A model generated the notes under the pieces. The model did not search any database, was not told the DNA's origin, and saw nothing but the letters and a program-made list of their open reading frames with translations. From NCBI RefSeq assembly GCF_005871205.1, contig NZ_SWKM01000018.1:1-39989 (forward strand): a stretch of DNA of 39,989 nucleotides, given 5' to 3'. The DNA comes from Marinobacter alexandrii. GTDB taxonomy: Bacteria; Pseudomonadota; Gammaproteobacteria; Pseudomonadales; Oleiphilaceae. The translations under genes and the position numbers were made by a program. Shown piece by piece: positions 1 to 7,258 of the stretch; the stretch's first letter is position 1, and each line of letters starts with the position of its first letter.

Positions 1-9
1 AGGTGGCGT

Positions 10-37
10 ATTCTACATCGTGTCGCCGCCTTGTCAA
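10..37 (-). promoter_or_regulatory. rRNA-type promoter, downstream copy of three
   Basis: Read on the minus strand this is TTGACA, a 16-bp spacer and TAGAAT, followed by the GC-rich discriminator ACGCC. It points off the left edge of the window. A consensus -35 box, short spacer and GC-rich discriminator are typical of growth-rate-controlled stable-RNA promoters, so an rRNA operon should start just left of position 1. The rRNA itself is not in the window. Confidence 0.75.
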
Positions 38-112
38 CCGTTTATTTTCGATGTTTTCCGTCTCCGGAAAGCGCCGAAAATCAACCGGCTTACTGCTTGT
101 TTCGAGAGGCGC

Positions 113-140
113 ATTCTACAGCGAATCAAGCCTCTGTCAA
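113..140 (-). promoter_or_regulatory. rRNA-type promoter, middle copy of three
   Basis: On the minus strand this is TTGACA, a 16-bp spacer and TAGAAT, followed by the discriminator GCGCC. It has the same design and spacing as the copies at 10-37 and 245-272, lies about 103 bp upstream of the former, and points the same way. Confidence 0.78.
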
Positions 141-244
141 CCGCTTTCTGAAGAATTTTGAAACTCAATTTCTTCAACAATTTCAAACGGTTGCCGTCCT
201 CGGGTGCCGCTGTGTCAGTGGCTTGTCCCTCAGAAGAGATGCGC

Positions 245-272
245 ATTCTACAGACCTGCTCAGAGGTGTCAA
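245..272 (-). promoter_or_regulatory. rRNA-type promoter, upstream copy of three, with A-rich upstream region
   Basis: On the minus strand this is TTGACA, a 16-bp spacer and TAGAAT, followed by GCGC. Just upstream of the -35 box (273-300) is an A/T-rich stretch with a run of seven A/T pairs, placed where an UP element would bind the RNA polymerase alpha subunit. It starts only about 40 bp past the tyrS stop codon, so tyrS readthrough would feed into it. Confidence 0.75.
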
Positions 273-311
273 CGGCGATTCTGAAAAAAACTCAAAATCG
301 CCGTAGATCGA

Positions 312-1514
312 TCACGCAGTGATCACAACTCGGGCAATCTTCTTCTTACCAGCCTGTACCACACAGTCATCCCCCTCTATAAAGAGGCGATCACCTTCAA
401 ACTGCTCTCCGTCCACAAAGACAGCACCGCGGCCCAGGACATCCCGAGCTGCCGCACCGTTCTTTACCAGGCCAGCCAAACGCAGAACCGACGCCATCGG
501 AATTTCTGACTGCCCGTCCAGTGATACCTCCACTGTCGGCACATTATCGGGAATCGCACCAAGCGCCACCCGGTTACCGGCAGACTTGTGCGCAGAGTTG
601 GCCGCTTCCTCATTGTGGAAGCGGGTGATGATCTCTTCCGCCAACAGCTTCTTATAGTCCTGGGGGTTGGCACCACCTTCTACTGCCTTGCGGAACTCAT
701 CCACTTCGGCGAGCGGCCGGAAGCTCAGCAGTTCAAAGTAACGCCACAACAGGTCGTCGGGCATGGACAGCAACTTGGTGTACATCTCACCCGGGGAATC
801 ATTTACGCCAACATAGTTGCCCAGCGACTTGGACATCTTCTGGACCCCGTCCAGACCCTCAAGGATCGGCATGGTCAGGATCGCCTGCGGGGTCTGACCA
901 TAGGCCTTTTGCAGAATCCGACCCATCAACAGATTGAACTTCTGATCAGTGCCGCCCAGTTCAACGTCGGCTTCCATGGCCACCGAGTCGTAACCCTGTA
1001 CCAAGGGATACAGGAACTCATGGATCGCGATGGACTGCTCGGCTCGGTAGCGCTTGGTGAAATCATCACGCTCCAGCATCCGCGCCACTGTGTATTGGCC
1101 CGCCAGCTTGATCATGTCCGCCGCCGTCATCTTGCTCATCCATTCGGAGTTGAACATGACTCGGGTCTTGGCCGGATCGAGAATCTTAAACACCTGCTCT
1201 TTATAGCTGAGAGCGTTCTGTGCAACCTGTTCTTCTGTTAACGGGGGACGCGTAGCACTCTTACCAGTGGGGTCGCCGATCATGCCGGTGAAATCGCCAA
1301 TGAGGAACATCACCTCATGACCAAGATCCTGGAATTGCCTCAGCTTATTGATAAGGACGGTGTGCCCCAGATGCAGATCCGGGGCGGTGGGATCGAAGCC
1401 TGCCTTGATTCGAAGCGGGCGACCTTCCTTTAACTTCTCAATCAGCCCTTCTTCCGGAATAAGCTCGTCAACGCCGCGCTTGATTACGGCCAACGCCTCA
1501 TCAATAGATGCCAT
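312..1514 (-). CDS. tyrS: Tyrosyl-tRNA synthetase (TyrZ-type)
   Basis: Class I aminoacyl-tRNA synthetase that charges tRNA-Tyr in the cytoplasm. The Rossmann-fold core carries the HIGH-type motif HLGH near residue 48 and KMSKS near residue 226, and an S4-like RNA-binding domain occupies the last 60 or so residues. At 400 residues the length is normal. I use the ATG at 1514; an in-frame GTG lies three codons upstream, but the purine-rich GGGGA is too close to it. The gene stands alone on the minus strand, with a likely promoter at 1653-1658 and therefore a leader of about 130 nt. It is divergent from the M23 peptidase, the order also seen beside tyrZ in Pseudomonas. Confidence 0.97.
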   Translation of the reverse strand: MASIDEALAVIKRGVDELIPEEGLIEKLKEGRPLRIKAGFDPTAPDLHLGHTVLINKLRQFQDLGHEVMFLIGDFTGMIGDPTGKSATRPPLTEEQVAQNALSYKEQVFKILDPAKTRVMFNSEWMSKMTAADMIKLAGQYTVARMLERDDFTKRYRAEQSIAIHEFLYPLVQGYDSVAMEADVELGGTDQKFNLLMGRILQKAYGQTPQAILTMPILEGLDGVQKMSKSLGNYVGVNDSPGEMYTKLLSMPDDLLWRYFELLSFRPLAEVDEFRKAVEGGANPQDYKKLLAEEIITRFHNEEAANSAHKSAGNRVALGAIPDNVPTVEVSLDGQSEIPMASVLRLAGLVKNGAAARDVLGRGAVFVDGEQFEGDRLFIEGDDCVVQAGKKKIARVVITA

Positions 1515-1643
1515 GAACAACACGTCCCCAGTTTTACCTAAATGGATTCTGACAGTTACAGACCTCTACAAAAGAAATCTGTGAGTTACCTGCACTCCTG
1601 CTACAGTAGATTTGCCTAGTTTTTGAGCAACTCTGACTCGGCA

Positions 1644-1670
1644 GGGCGGCGTATTATAGCAATGCCGCCC
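1644..1670 (-). promoter_or_regulatory. Likely tyrS -10 region inside a GC inverted repeat
   Basis: A minus-strand TATAAT at 1658-1653 is followed by the GC-rich discriminator ACGCCGCCC. It is enclosed by a perfect 7-bp inverted repeat, GGGCGGC at 1644-1650 and GCCGCCC at 1664-1670. I see no good -35 box. The rest of the 286-bp tyrS/peptidase gap holds a possible plus-strand -10 box (TATACT, 1750-1755) and a small GGTAG/CTACC hairpin at 1775-1790; otherwise I see nothing. Confidence 0.45.
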
Positions 1671-1809
1671 GCAGAAATCCGGAGGATGGGGCAGCAACCG
1701 TAATGTTCCACGCTGTCCCGCATGCATTTTATACGGTAATCTGTTTGTCTATACTTGAATAACAGCTTTAATTAGGTAGTTCAACCTACCGTAATACCGA
1801 TTAAAACGG

Positions 1810-3204
1810 GTGCGATACGTGCTAAATATGTTTCCCAAAACACACCTTACCATTGCCGCCGCTGCAACCGTTGTAGTGACTGCCGCCATTCTTATGAGCC
1901 CGAGTGCCCAAGTGGAAGCCAAGCGCATGTCCTATGCGCTGGATCTGGAACAGGGCACGGTGTCTGACAATGGCACTGTAGAAACGCCTGAGCCCGAAGC
2001 GCCGAATGAGGTGGTAATTAATGGACAGGCTCCGGTGGCGGATGCCGAGCAACAGGCCAAGGTAACCAAACCGGCCCCTGAGGCTGAGCCCGCACTCGAA
2101 TGGCAGACCTACAAGATCAAATCAGGCGATACACTCTCTTCTTTGTTCAAGAAAGCCGGCTTTAACGATGGCATCATGCTGTCGGTTATCCACGGAGAAG
2201 GCGAGGCGGACAAGCTTCAGCGCCTGTACGCCGGCGAGACCATCCGGTTTGCCACGGACAACGCTGGCGATCTGGCCGCCATTGAATTGCAACGCAGCCT
2301 GCTCGAATCCCTGAAAATCGAAAAGGCCGAGGAAGGCTTCTCCGGTCAGACGGTTATCCGGGAACCGGAAGCACGTCCGGCGTTTGCCTCCGGCACTATC
2401 GACGGCTCCCTTTACCTTTCCGCTCGCGAAGCCGGTCTGAATGACCGCCTGACCATGGAATTGGCGGGCATTTTCGGCTGGGAAATTGATTTCGTTTACG
2501 ATGTCCGCAAAGGCGATCGCTTTGAGGTGGTTTACGAAGAGCTGTATCTCGACGGCAAGAAGTTTGACACCGGCCGCATCCTGTCAGCCCGGTTCGTAAA
2601 TCGGGGTGAAGACAACACCGCCCTGCTCTACACCGACAGCAACGGTGAAAGCGACTACTATGCCCCGAACGGCAAGAGCATGCGCAAGGCCTTTCTGAGA
2701 ACGCCGATCAACGCCCGGGTGTCCTCCGCCTTTAACCTGCAGCGCCGCCACCCGGTCCTGGATGTGGTCCGGCCACATGAGGGCACCGACTACGGCGCAC
2801 CAACAGGCACTCCGATCAAGGCCGCAGGCGCAGGCCGGGTTCGCTTTTCTGGCTGGAAGGGTGGCTATGGCCGCACTGTTATCCTGCAGCACGGCGACAA
2901 CATCACCACCCTGTACGCACACATGAGTCGCCTGGGCAAAGGCATCAAGAACGGTGCCAAGGTCAAACAGGGCGAAACCATCGGCTACGTTGGTTCGTCT
3001 GGCATGGTAACTGGCCCGCACCTGCACTATGAATTTCGCCTGAACGGCGCACCTCGTAACTCCCGCACCGTCAAACTGCCAGATGCCAAGCCGGTTCCTG
3101 CCTCAGAAATGGCGCGCTTCAAGCGCTATACCGAGCAGCGGCTGGCGCAGTTCAATGGCTTTCGCGAGAACTTTCAGCAACTTGCTCTAGCATCGGACGA
3201 ATAA
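1810..3204 (+). CDS. M23-family murein DD-endopeptidase with LysM-like domain (MepM-type)
   Basis: Cell-wall hydrolase predicted to cut peptidoglycan cross-links in the periplasm. The N-terminus has a hydrophobic signal or anchor segment at about residues 8-30. A LysM/OapA-like module (YKIKSGDTLSSLF) follows at about 100-165. The M23 (LytM) domain at about 310-420 has the zinc ligands in HEGTDYG and HLHYE, so it looks catalytically complete. The start is the GTG at 1810; an ATG seven codons in (1828) is equally possible because neither has a strong ribosome binding site. It is followed after 5 bp by anmK, so hydrolysis and recycling of cell wall are probably co-transcribed. Confidence 0.92.
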   Translation: MRYVLNMFPKTHLTIAAAATVVVTAAILMSPSAQVEAKRMSYALDLEQGTVSDNGTVETPEPEAPNEVVINGQAPVADAEQQAKVTKPAPEAEPALEWQTYKIKSGDTLSSLFKKAGFNDGIMLSVIHGEGEADKLQRLYAGETIRFATDNAGDLAAIELQRSLLESLKIEKAEEGFSGQTVIREPEARPAFASGTIDGSLYLSAREAGLNDRLTMELAGIFGWEIDFVYDVRKGDRFEVVYEELYLDGKKFDTGRILSARFVNRGEDNTALLYTDSNGESDYYAPNGKSMRKAFLRTPINARVSSAFNLQRRHPVLDVVRPHEGTDYGAPTGTPIKAAGAGRVRFSGWKGGYGRTVILQHGDNITTLYAHMSRLGKGIKNGAKVKQGETIGYVGSSGMVTGPHLHYEFRLNGAPRNSRTVKLPDAKPVPASEMARFKRYTEQRLAQFNGFRENFQQLALASDE

Positions 3205-3209
3205 CGGAA

Positions 3210-4307
3210 ATGGATGCCTGGATCGGACTCATGTCCGGCACCAGCATGGACGGCATTGACGCCGTGCTGGTGTCGTTCAATGGCCACTCATTAGAAGTAC
3301 ACGCCGCCAAGACCCTGAGCTACCCAGACGACCTTCGACACCGGCTCCTGGCCGTAAGCCAGAACCAGGGCACCCCCGATGAGATTGGCGAACTCGACAC
3401 GCTGACCGGCGCCCTCTTTGCCGACGCGGCCTGCCAAGTTATTGAAGCTTCTGACGTATCGCCCACCTCCATTCGTGCCATCGGCAGTCACGGCCAAACC
3501 ATCCGACACCAGCCATCTGGCTCGGCACCGTTTTCGATCCAGATTGGTAACCCGTCGGTGATCGCAGAACGAACCGGCATCACCACCGTTGCCGATTTTC
3601 GACGTCGGGATATGGCCGCGGGTGGCCAGGGTGCGCCCCTGGTACCGGCGTTTCACAAGGCGTTTTTCAATTCGGACACCGAGGATCGGTGCATCCTCAA
3701 CCTGGGTGGCATTGCCAATATCACCTGGATTCCTGCAGACCACAGCAAACCGGTAACCGGGTTCGATACCGGCCCGGCCAACGCGCTAATGGATGCCTGG
3801 TGCCTGAATCAGACCGGCCTGCCTTACGACACCGACGGCCACTGGGCCGAGGAAGGCACCGTCAATCAGGCCCTGCTGCACGACATGCTGTCGGACGCGT
3901 ACTTCTCCCGCCCGGCCCCCAAGAGTACCGGCAAGGAACGATTTAACCTGGAGTGGGTTAAAACCCTGGTGCGCCGACACCCCGACCTGCCGCCTGAAGA
4001 CGTGCAGCGAACCCTGCTTCAGTTGACGGTCACCAGCATTATTCACCAACTGCCAGAGGTTCCGGCACTGCAGGTGTACGCCTGCGGCGGTGGCACCCGG
4101 AATCCGGTGTTCATGCGGGAACTGGAACAAGCTCTGAGCCCGGCGCCCCTGGCCATTACCAGTGACCTGGGGCTGAATCCCCAGTGGGTTGAGCCCGTCG
4201 CCTTTGCGTGGCTGGCGCAGCAGTCATTGGCCGGTCAGCCCGGCAACCTGGCGGAGGTGACCGGCGCACGGGGCCCACGAATACTGGGCGCGATTCATCA
4301 TGCCTGA
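3210..4307 (+). CDS. anmK: Anhydro-N-acetylmuramic acid kinase
   Basis: Phosphorylates and opens 1,6-anhydro-MurNAc to MurNAc-6-phosphate in cytoplasmic peptidoglycan recycling. The N-terminal signature GLMSGTSMDGIDAVL is intact, as are the later ATPase-fold segments LGGIANIT and GFDTGPANALMD. The length of 365 residues is normal for AnmK. It lies 5 bp after the M23 peptidase and ends at a bidirectional terminator shared with erpA, so the two cell-wall genes form a two-gene unit. Confidence 0.97.
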   Translation: MDAWIGLMSGTSMDGIDAVLVSFNGHSLEVHAAKTLSYPDDLRHRLLAVSQNQGTPDEIGELDTLTGALFADAACQVIEASDVSPTSIRAIGSHGQTIRHQPSGSAPFSIQIGNPSVIAERTGITTVADFRRRDMAAGGQGAPLVPAFHKAFFNSDTEDRCILNLGGIANITWIPADHSKPVTGFDTGPANALMDAWCLNQTGLPYDTDGHWAEEGTVNQALLHDMLSDAYFSRPAPKSTGKERFNLEWVKTLVRRHPDLPPEDVQRTLLQLTVTSIIHQLPEVPALQVYACGGGTRNPVFMRELEQALSPAPLAITSDLGLNPQWVEPVAFAWLAQQSLAGQPGNLAEVTGARGPRILGAIHHA

Positions 4308-4334
4308 CACCCTGCTCTTTCTGACGCCGTAAAT

Positions 4335-4363
4335 AAAAAGGAGAGCCTGTAGCTCTCCTTTTT
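4335..4363. terminator. Bidirectional terminator between anmK and erpA
   Basis: A perfect 12-bp stem (4335-4346 paired with 4352-4363) with a 5-nt loop. The A-run on one side and T-run on the other give a U-tract in both directions, so it can end anmK (plus) and erpA (minus) transcripts. Confidence 0.9.
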
Positions 4364-4390
4364 ATCGCGTGTCATACCTGCCTGCCTACG

Positions 4391-4744
4391 TTAAATCGAG
4401 AACGAACTGCCACAACCACAGGTAGAGCTGGCATTGGGGTTTTGCACCACAAACTGTGAGCCCTGGAGCCCCTCCAGGTACTCAATGGTGGCGCCCACAA
4501 GGTATTGATAGCTCATCGGGTCGACCAGCAAGCTGGCACCGTCCCTTTCGACCACTGTGTCCTCTTCGTCCTGACTGTCGTCGAAAGAAAACCCATACTG
4601 GAAGCCCGAGCAACCACCACCGGTAACAAACACACGAAGCTTGAGATTGGGGTTCTCTTCTTCCTCAATCAGCTCCCGCACCTTGGCAACGGCACTGTCA
4701 CTGAAGAACAGCGGGGCGGCCATTTGTTGCTGGACTACACTCAA
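4391..4744 (-). CDS. erpA: Iron-sulfur cluster insertion protein ErpA
   Basis: A-type carrier that delivers Fe-S clusters to target proteins. The three conserved cysteines are present, one in GGGCSGF and two in the C-terminal CGCGSSF. I choose the TTG at 4744 because GGAGG sits 5 nt upstream (4750-4754) and gives 117 residues starting (M)SVVQQQMAAP, close to the usual 114 or so. An open frame extends nine codons further to 4771 but lacks a ribosome binding site. It is the last gene of the minus-strand group argC-DUF6776-bactofilin-erpA. Confidence 0.95.
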   Translation of the reverse strand: MSVVQQQMAAPLFFSDSAVAKVRELIEEEENPNLKLRVFVTGGGCSGFQYGFSFDDSQDEEDTVVERDGASLLVDPMSYQYLVGATIEYLEGLQGSQFVVQNPNASSTCGCGSSFSI

Positions 4745-4808
4745 GTTTGCCTCCGGATTACGTGGTAACAACTCAGGCGATTATGGTATTCCTGAGTAAA
4801 ACAATCAA

Positions 4809-5306
4809 CTATTCGGACTTTCCACCATCGGCGGTGTCGGTCGCCATTTCGCCGGTCGCTACTTCACTGGTAACAACGGCTTCGGACTGACTACCGGTTT
4901 TTGACCGGCCCTGGTCGTTGGTCAGCAATCCCGTTGGCTCGCGCTGATGCACCAGGTTGCCGTTAACTGAGGCTCCCATGGCCATTTCGATCAAGTTGTA
5001 ATAGACGTTGCCATTGATCGAGGCTTTTTCCGCCAGCTCAAGATGAGCGGAGGCGTAGACATCACCGTGAACGGTGCCGTTAATGATGACGTGCGGTGCC
5101 ACGATGTCACCAGAGACTTCACCAATTTCCGAGATCCGCAAGACGGCATCGCTGCCCTCCTCGGCAATTACTTTGCCATGGACATGACCATCCACGTGCA
5201 AACCGCCAGAAAACTGCACGTCGCCATCGACCCGGGTGCGGGACGAAATCAGTGTGTCAAAATGGCCTGAGGCGCGGCGCGGTTTCTGTTTTTTATTTCC
5301 AAACAT
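4809..5306 (-). CDS. Bactofilin (polymer-forming cytoskeletal protein)
   Basis: Bactofilins self-assemble into filaments through a beta-helical core and serve as scaffolds for cell-shape or envelope enzymes. This protein of 165 residues has the repetitive Val/Gly/Ile-rich core at about residues 17-120 (GGLHVDGHVHGKV, SGDIVAPHVIINGTVHGDV, KASINGNVYYN) and a short, probably disordered tail rich in Ser, Thr and Glu. The start ATG at 5306 has the Shine-Dalgarno CGGAG. It begins 1 bp after the stop of the membrane protein upstream, so the two are surely co-translated and may work together. Confidence 0.92.
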   Translation of the reverse strand: MFGNKKQKPRRASGHFDTLISSRTRVDGDVQFSGGLHVDGHVHGKVIAEEGSDAVLRISEIGEVSGDIVAPHVIINGTVHGDVYASAHLELAEKASINGNVYYNLIEMAMGASVNGNLVHQREPTGLLTNDQGRSKTGSQSEAVVTSEVATGEMATDTADGGKSE

Positions 5307-5307
5307 G

Positions 5308-6048
5308 TTATTTCTCCGTTAAGTCATCCCAGTCGAATGTTCGTTCGGCCTGTGAGGATTTCCGCCCTTCGGCCTGAGCCACTACCTGGATTTCGATCGG
5401 TTCGAATCCGTCTGGCAGCGCCAGCACACCTTCCACATCCTGGAAGTAGCGGAAGCGAAATTTTACACCGAGGTCTTCAATATCCTGAGACAGGTCGCGC
5501 AAGGCGATGACTTCTTTCTCTTCGTCGCGCAGGCCGATGACGTTTACCGCCACCACGCCTGAAATATAGCTTTTATTATTGCCCACCTGGGTCAGCACCA
5601 GTTTGAAGTCGAACGCACCGGGCTGCCGATCGGGGGCCAACGTAAGGCTGTCCACCTGAAGCCCCTTGCTGGTTTCTGACGGGGCCATAATGTTTTTATA
5701 GAATGTCAGATCCGATTTCAGCGATGCAATTCGGGTTTCCAGCTTAACAATGGTCGTCCGCGCCTGCTTCATTGCCTGGCCATCGATGGCCCGGCCGCGC
5801 TCAAGATTGATGACCTGCTGCCGAGCCTCGGTGTACTTCACCCGAAGCGAGTCCAATTCTTCTTCCAACACCTGGTTTGAGGCTGCAACACTGGAGGAGC
5901 GAAAGCCTCCCTGTGACAGCCCGGTGGCATACCCGGCAATAGCCGCGACGATGGAAAAGACCAGCAGGATGACGGTCCGCCGAAGCCTATAACCTGGCCG
6001 GTGTCGGATCACCACATACTCGTGCTCGGGCTTTTGATCCTGGCTCAC
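5308..6048 (-). CDS. DUF6776-type inner-membrane protein with coiled coil
   Basis: I recognise this only as a conserved protein of unknown function (DUF6776-like). It has a basic cytoplasmic N-terminus, one membrane segment (about residues 24-45, VILLVFSIVAAIAGYATG), a coiled-coil stretch (about 55-115) and a probably periplasmic beta-rich C-terminal domain. The start is the GTG at 6048, preceded by GGGAG; a TTG one codon upstream is too close to that site. Its position between argC and the bactofilin gene, with a 1-bp gap to the latter, suggests a membrane partner for the bactofilin polymer. That is inference from context only. Confidence 0.8.
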   Translation of the reverse strand: MSQDQKPEHEYVVIRHRPGYRLRRTVILLVFSIVAAIAGYATGLSQGGFRSSSVAASNQVLEEELDSLRVKYTEARQQVINLERGRAIDGQAMKQARTTIVKLETRIASLKSDLTFYKNIMAPSETSKGLQVDSLTLAPDRQPGAFDFKLVLTQVGNNKSYISGVVAVNVIGLRDEEKEVIALRDLSQDIEDLGVKFRFRYFQDVEGVLALPDGFEPIEIQVVAQAEGRKSSQAERTFDWDDLTEK

Positions 6049-6057
6049 CAAAGCTCC

Positions 6058-7095
6058 CTATGGCAGAAGTGCCGGGGCTTCCAGCCCAAGCGTTTCTTTC
6101 AGGCCAAACATGATGTTCATATTCTGAACCGCCTGTCCGGCTGCGCCTTTCACCAGGTTATCAATCACCGAGGAGACGATGACAATATTGCTCTGCTCCT
6201 GACGGTGCAGCGCCATCCGGCACTGATTGGCACCCCTGACACTGCGAGTTTCCGGGTGGCTACCAAACGGCATGACATCAACAAACGGCTCGTCCTGGAA
6301 GCGCGCTTCGAACAGGCTCTGCAGCCGATCGAAATCCGCCGGGTTCTTCAGCTCAGCGTAGAGTGTGGCCTCGATACCGCGGATCATCGGGATCAGGTGC
6401 GGAACAAAGGTGACGCCAACATCGGTTCCTGCCGCACCTGCCAGCCCCTGCCTGATTTCCGGTAGATGGCGGTGGCCCGAGGCACCGTAGGCCTTGAAAC
6501 TCTCACCGACCTCACCGTGCAGCATGCCAATCTTGCCTTGCCGGCCGGCGCCGCTGGCACCCGACTTGGCATCGGCGATCAGGCGGGCCGGATCAACCAG
6601 TTCGTTCTCCAGCAGCGGAAGGAAACCAAGCTGTACCGCCGTCGGGTAACAACCCGGGTTGGCAACCAACTGGGCTTCGCGAATGGCGGAGCGGGCGACT
6701 TCCGGCAAACCGTAAACGGCCTTGCCCGCCCATTCGGTGCTCTCATGTGGCATTCCGTACCAGTTGGCCCAGACATCGAGATCCTTCAGGCGGAAGTCGG
6801 CGGACAGATCAACGACCCGAACGCCCGCAGCCATCAGCTCAGGCACCATGCGCATGCACACCCCGTGAGGCGTGGCAAAAAACACCAGGTCACAGGCTTT
6901 GAGCACGTCGGCTTCCGGCTCGGAAAAAGCCAGATCATAATGCCCGCGCAGATTCGGATACATATCGGCAACAGGCATGCCTGCTTCCGACCGGGACGTG
7001 ATGCAACTTACGGTAACTTCAGGATGAACCGCCAGAATTCTCAGCAGTTCGACACCGGTATAGCCGGTGCCACCAACGATGCCTACTTTTATCAC
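6058..7095 (-). CDS. argC: N-acetyl-gamma-glutamyl-phosphate reductase
   Basis: NADPH-dependent reduction of N-acetylglutamyl phosphate to the semialdehyde, third step of arginine synthesis. The N-terminal nucleotide-binding motif is GIVGGTGYTGVELLR, and the catalytic cysteine lies in VANPGCYPT. I choose the GTG at 7095 because GGAGAG precedes it and it gives a normal 345 residues beginning (M)IKVGIVGG. The open frame runs 55 codons further upstream to 7260 and would overlap the divergent ClC gene's promoter. The downstream neighbours, DUF6776 and bactofilin, are unrelated to arginine. Confidence 0.95.
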   Translation of the reverse strand: MIKVGIVGGTGYTGVELLRILAVHPEVTVSCITSRSEAGMPVADMYPNLRGHYDLAFSEPEADVLKACDLVFFATPHGVCMRMVPELMAAGVRVVDLSADFRLKDLDVWANWYGMPHESTEWAGKAVYGLPEVARSAIREAQLVANPGCYPTAVQLGFLPLLENELVDPARLIADAKSGASGAGRQGKIGMLHGEVGESFKAYGASGHRHLPEIRQGLAGAAGTDVGVTFVPHLIPMIRGIEATLYAELKNPADFDRLQSLFEARFQDEPFVDVMPFGSHPETRSVRGANQCRMALHRQEQSNIVIVSSVIDNLVKGAAGQAVQNMNIMFGLKETLGLEAPALLP

Positions 7096-7178
7096 CTTAC
7101 TCTCCAGCGTCTCCAGTGACGTCATCTCCGGGATGGGAGGATTGACCCCATAGTCTACCATGATAAACCAAGGACTTA

Positions 7179-7206
7179 TTGCAGCTAGCAGGGCGACCGT
7201 TACAAT
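7179..7206 (+). promoter_or_regulatory. Candidate sigma70 promoter for the ClC gene
   Basis: TTGCAG at 7179-7184, a 16-bp spacer and TACAAT at 7201-7206. Initiation near 7213 would place the ATG at 7259 about 46 nt into the transcript. This also argues against the longer ClC reading frame that opens at 7160. Confidence 0.45.
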
Positions 7207-7258
7207 GTGGTCCAAAAGGCGCTGTTGCCCATCGCACCTAACCGGAACTCCGGCGTTC

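Noticed and set aside
31..306. Open frames on both strands at the left edge
   Set aside because: They cover the three tandem promoters and show no protein-like composition or ribosome binding site.
1515..1645. T-box or other riboswitch in the 130-nt tyrS leader
   Set aside because: No T-box sequence, specifier stem or terminator/antiterminator pair could be seen, and T-boxes are rare in this group.
2584..3027. Long antisense frames inside the M23 peptidase, anmK, mrcB, rpoD and other genes
   Set aside because: GC-rich third positions commonly open antisense frames opposite real genes; none shows a domain or start site of its own.
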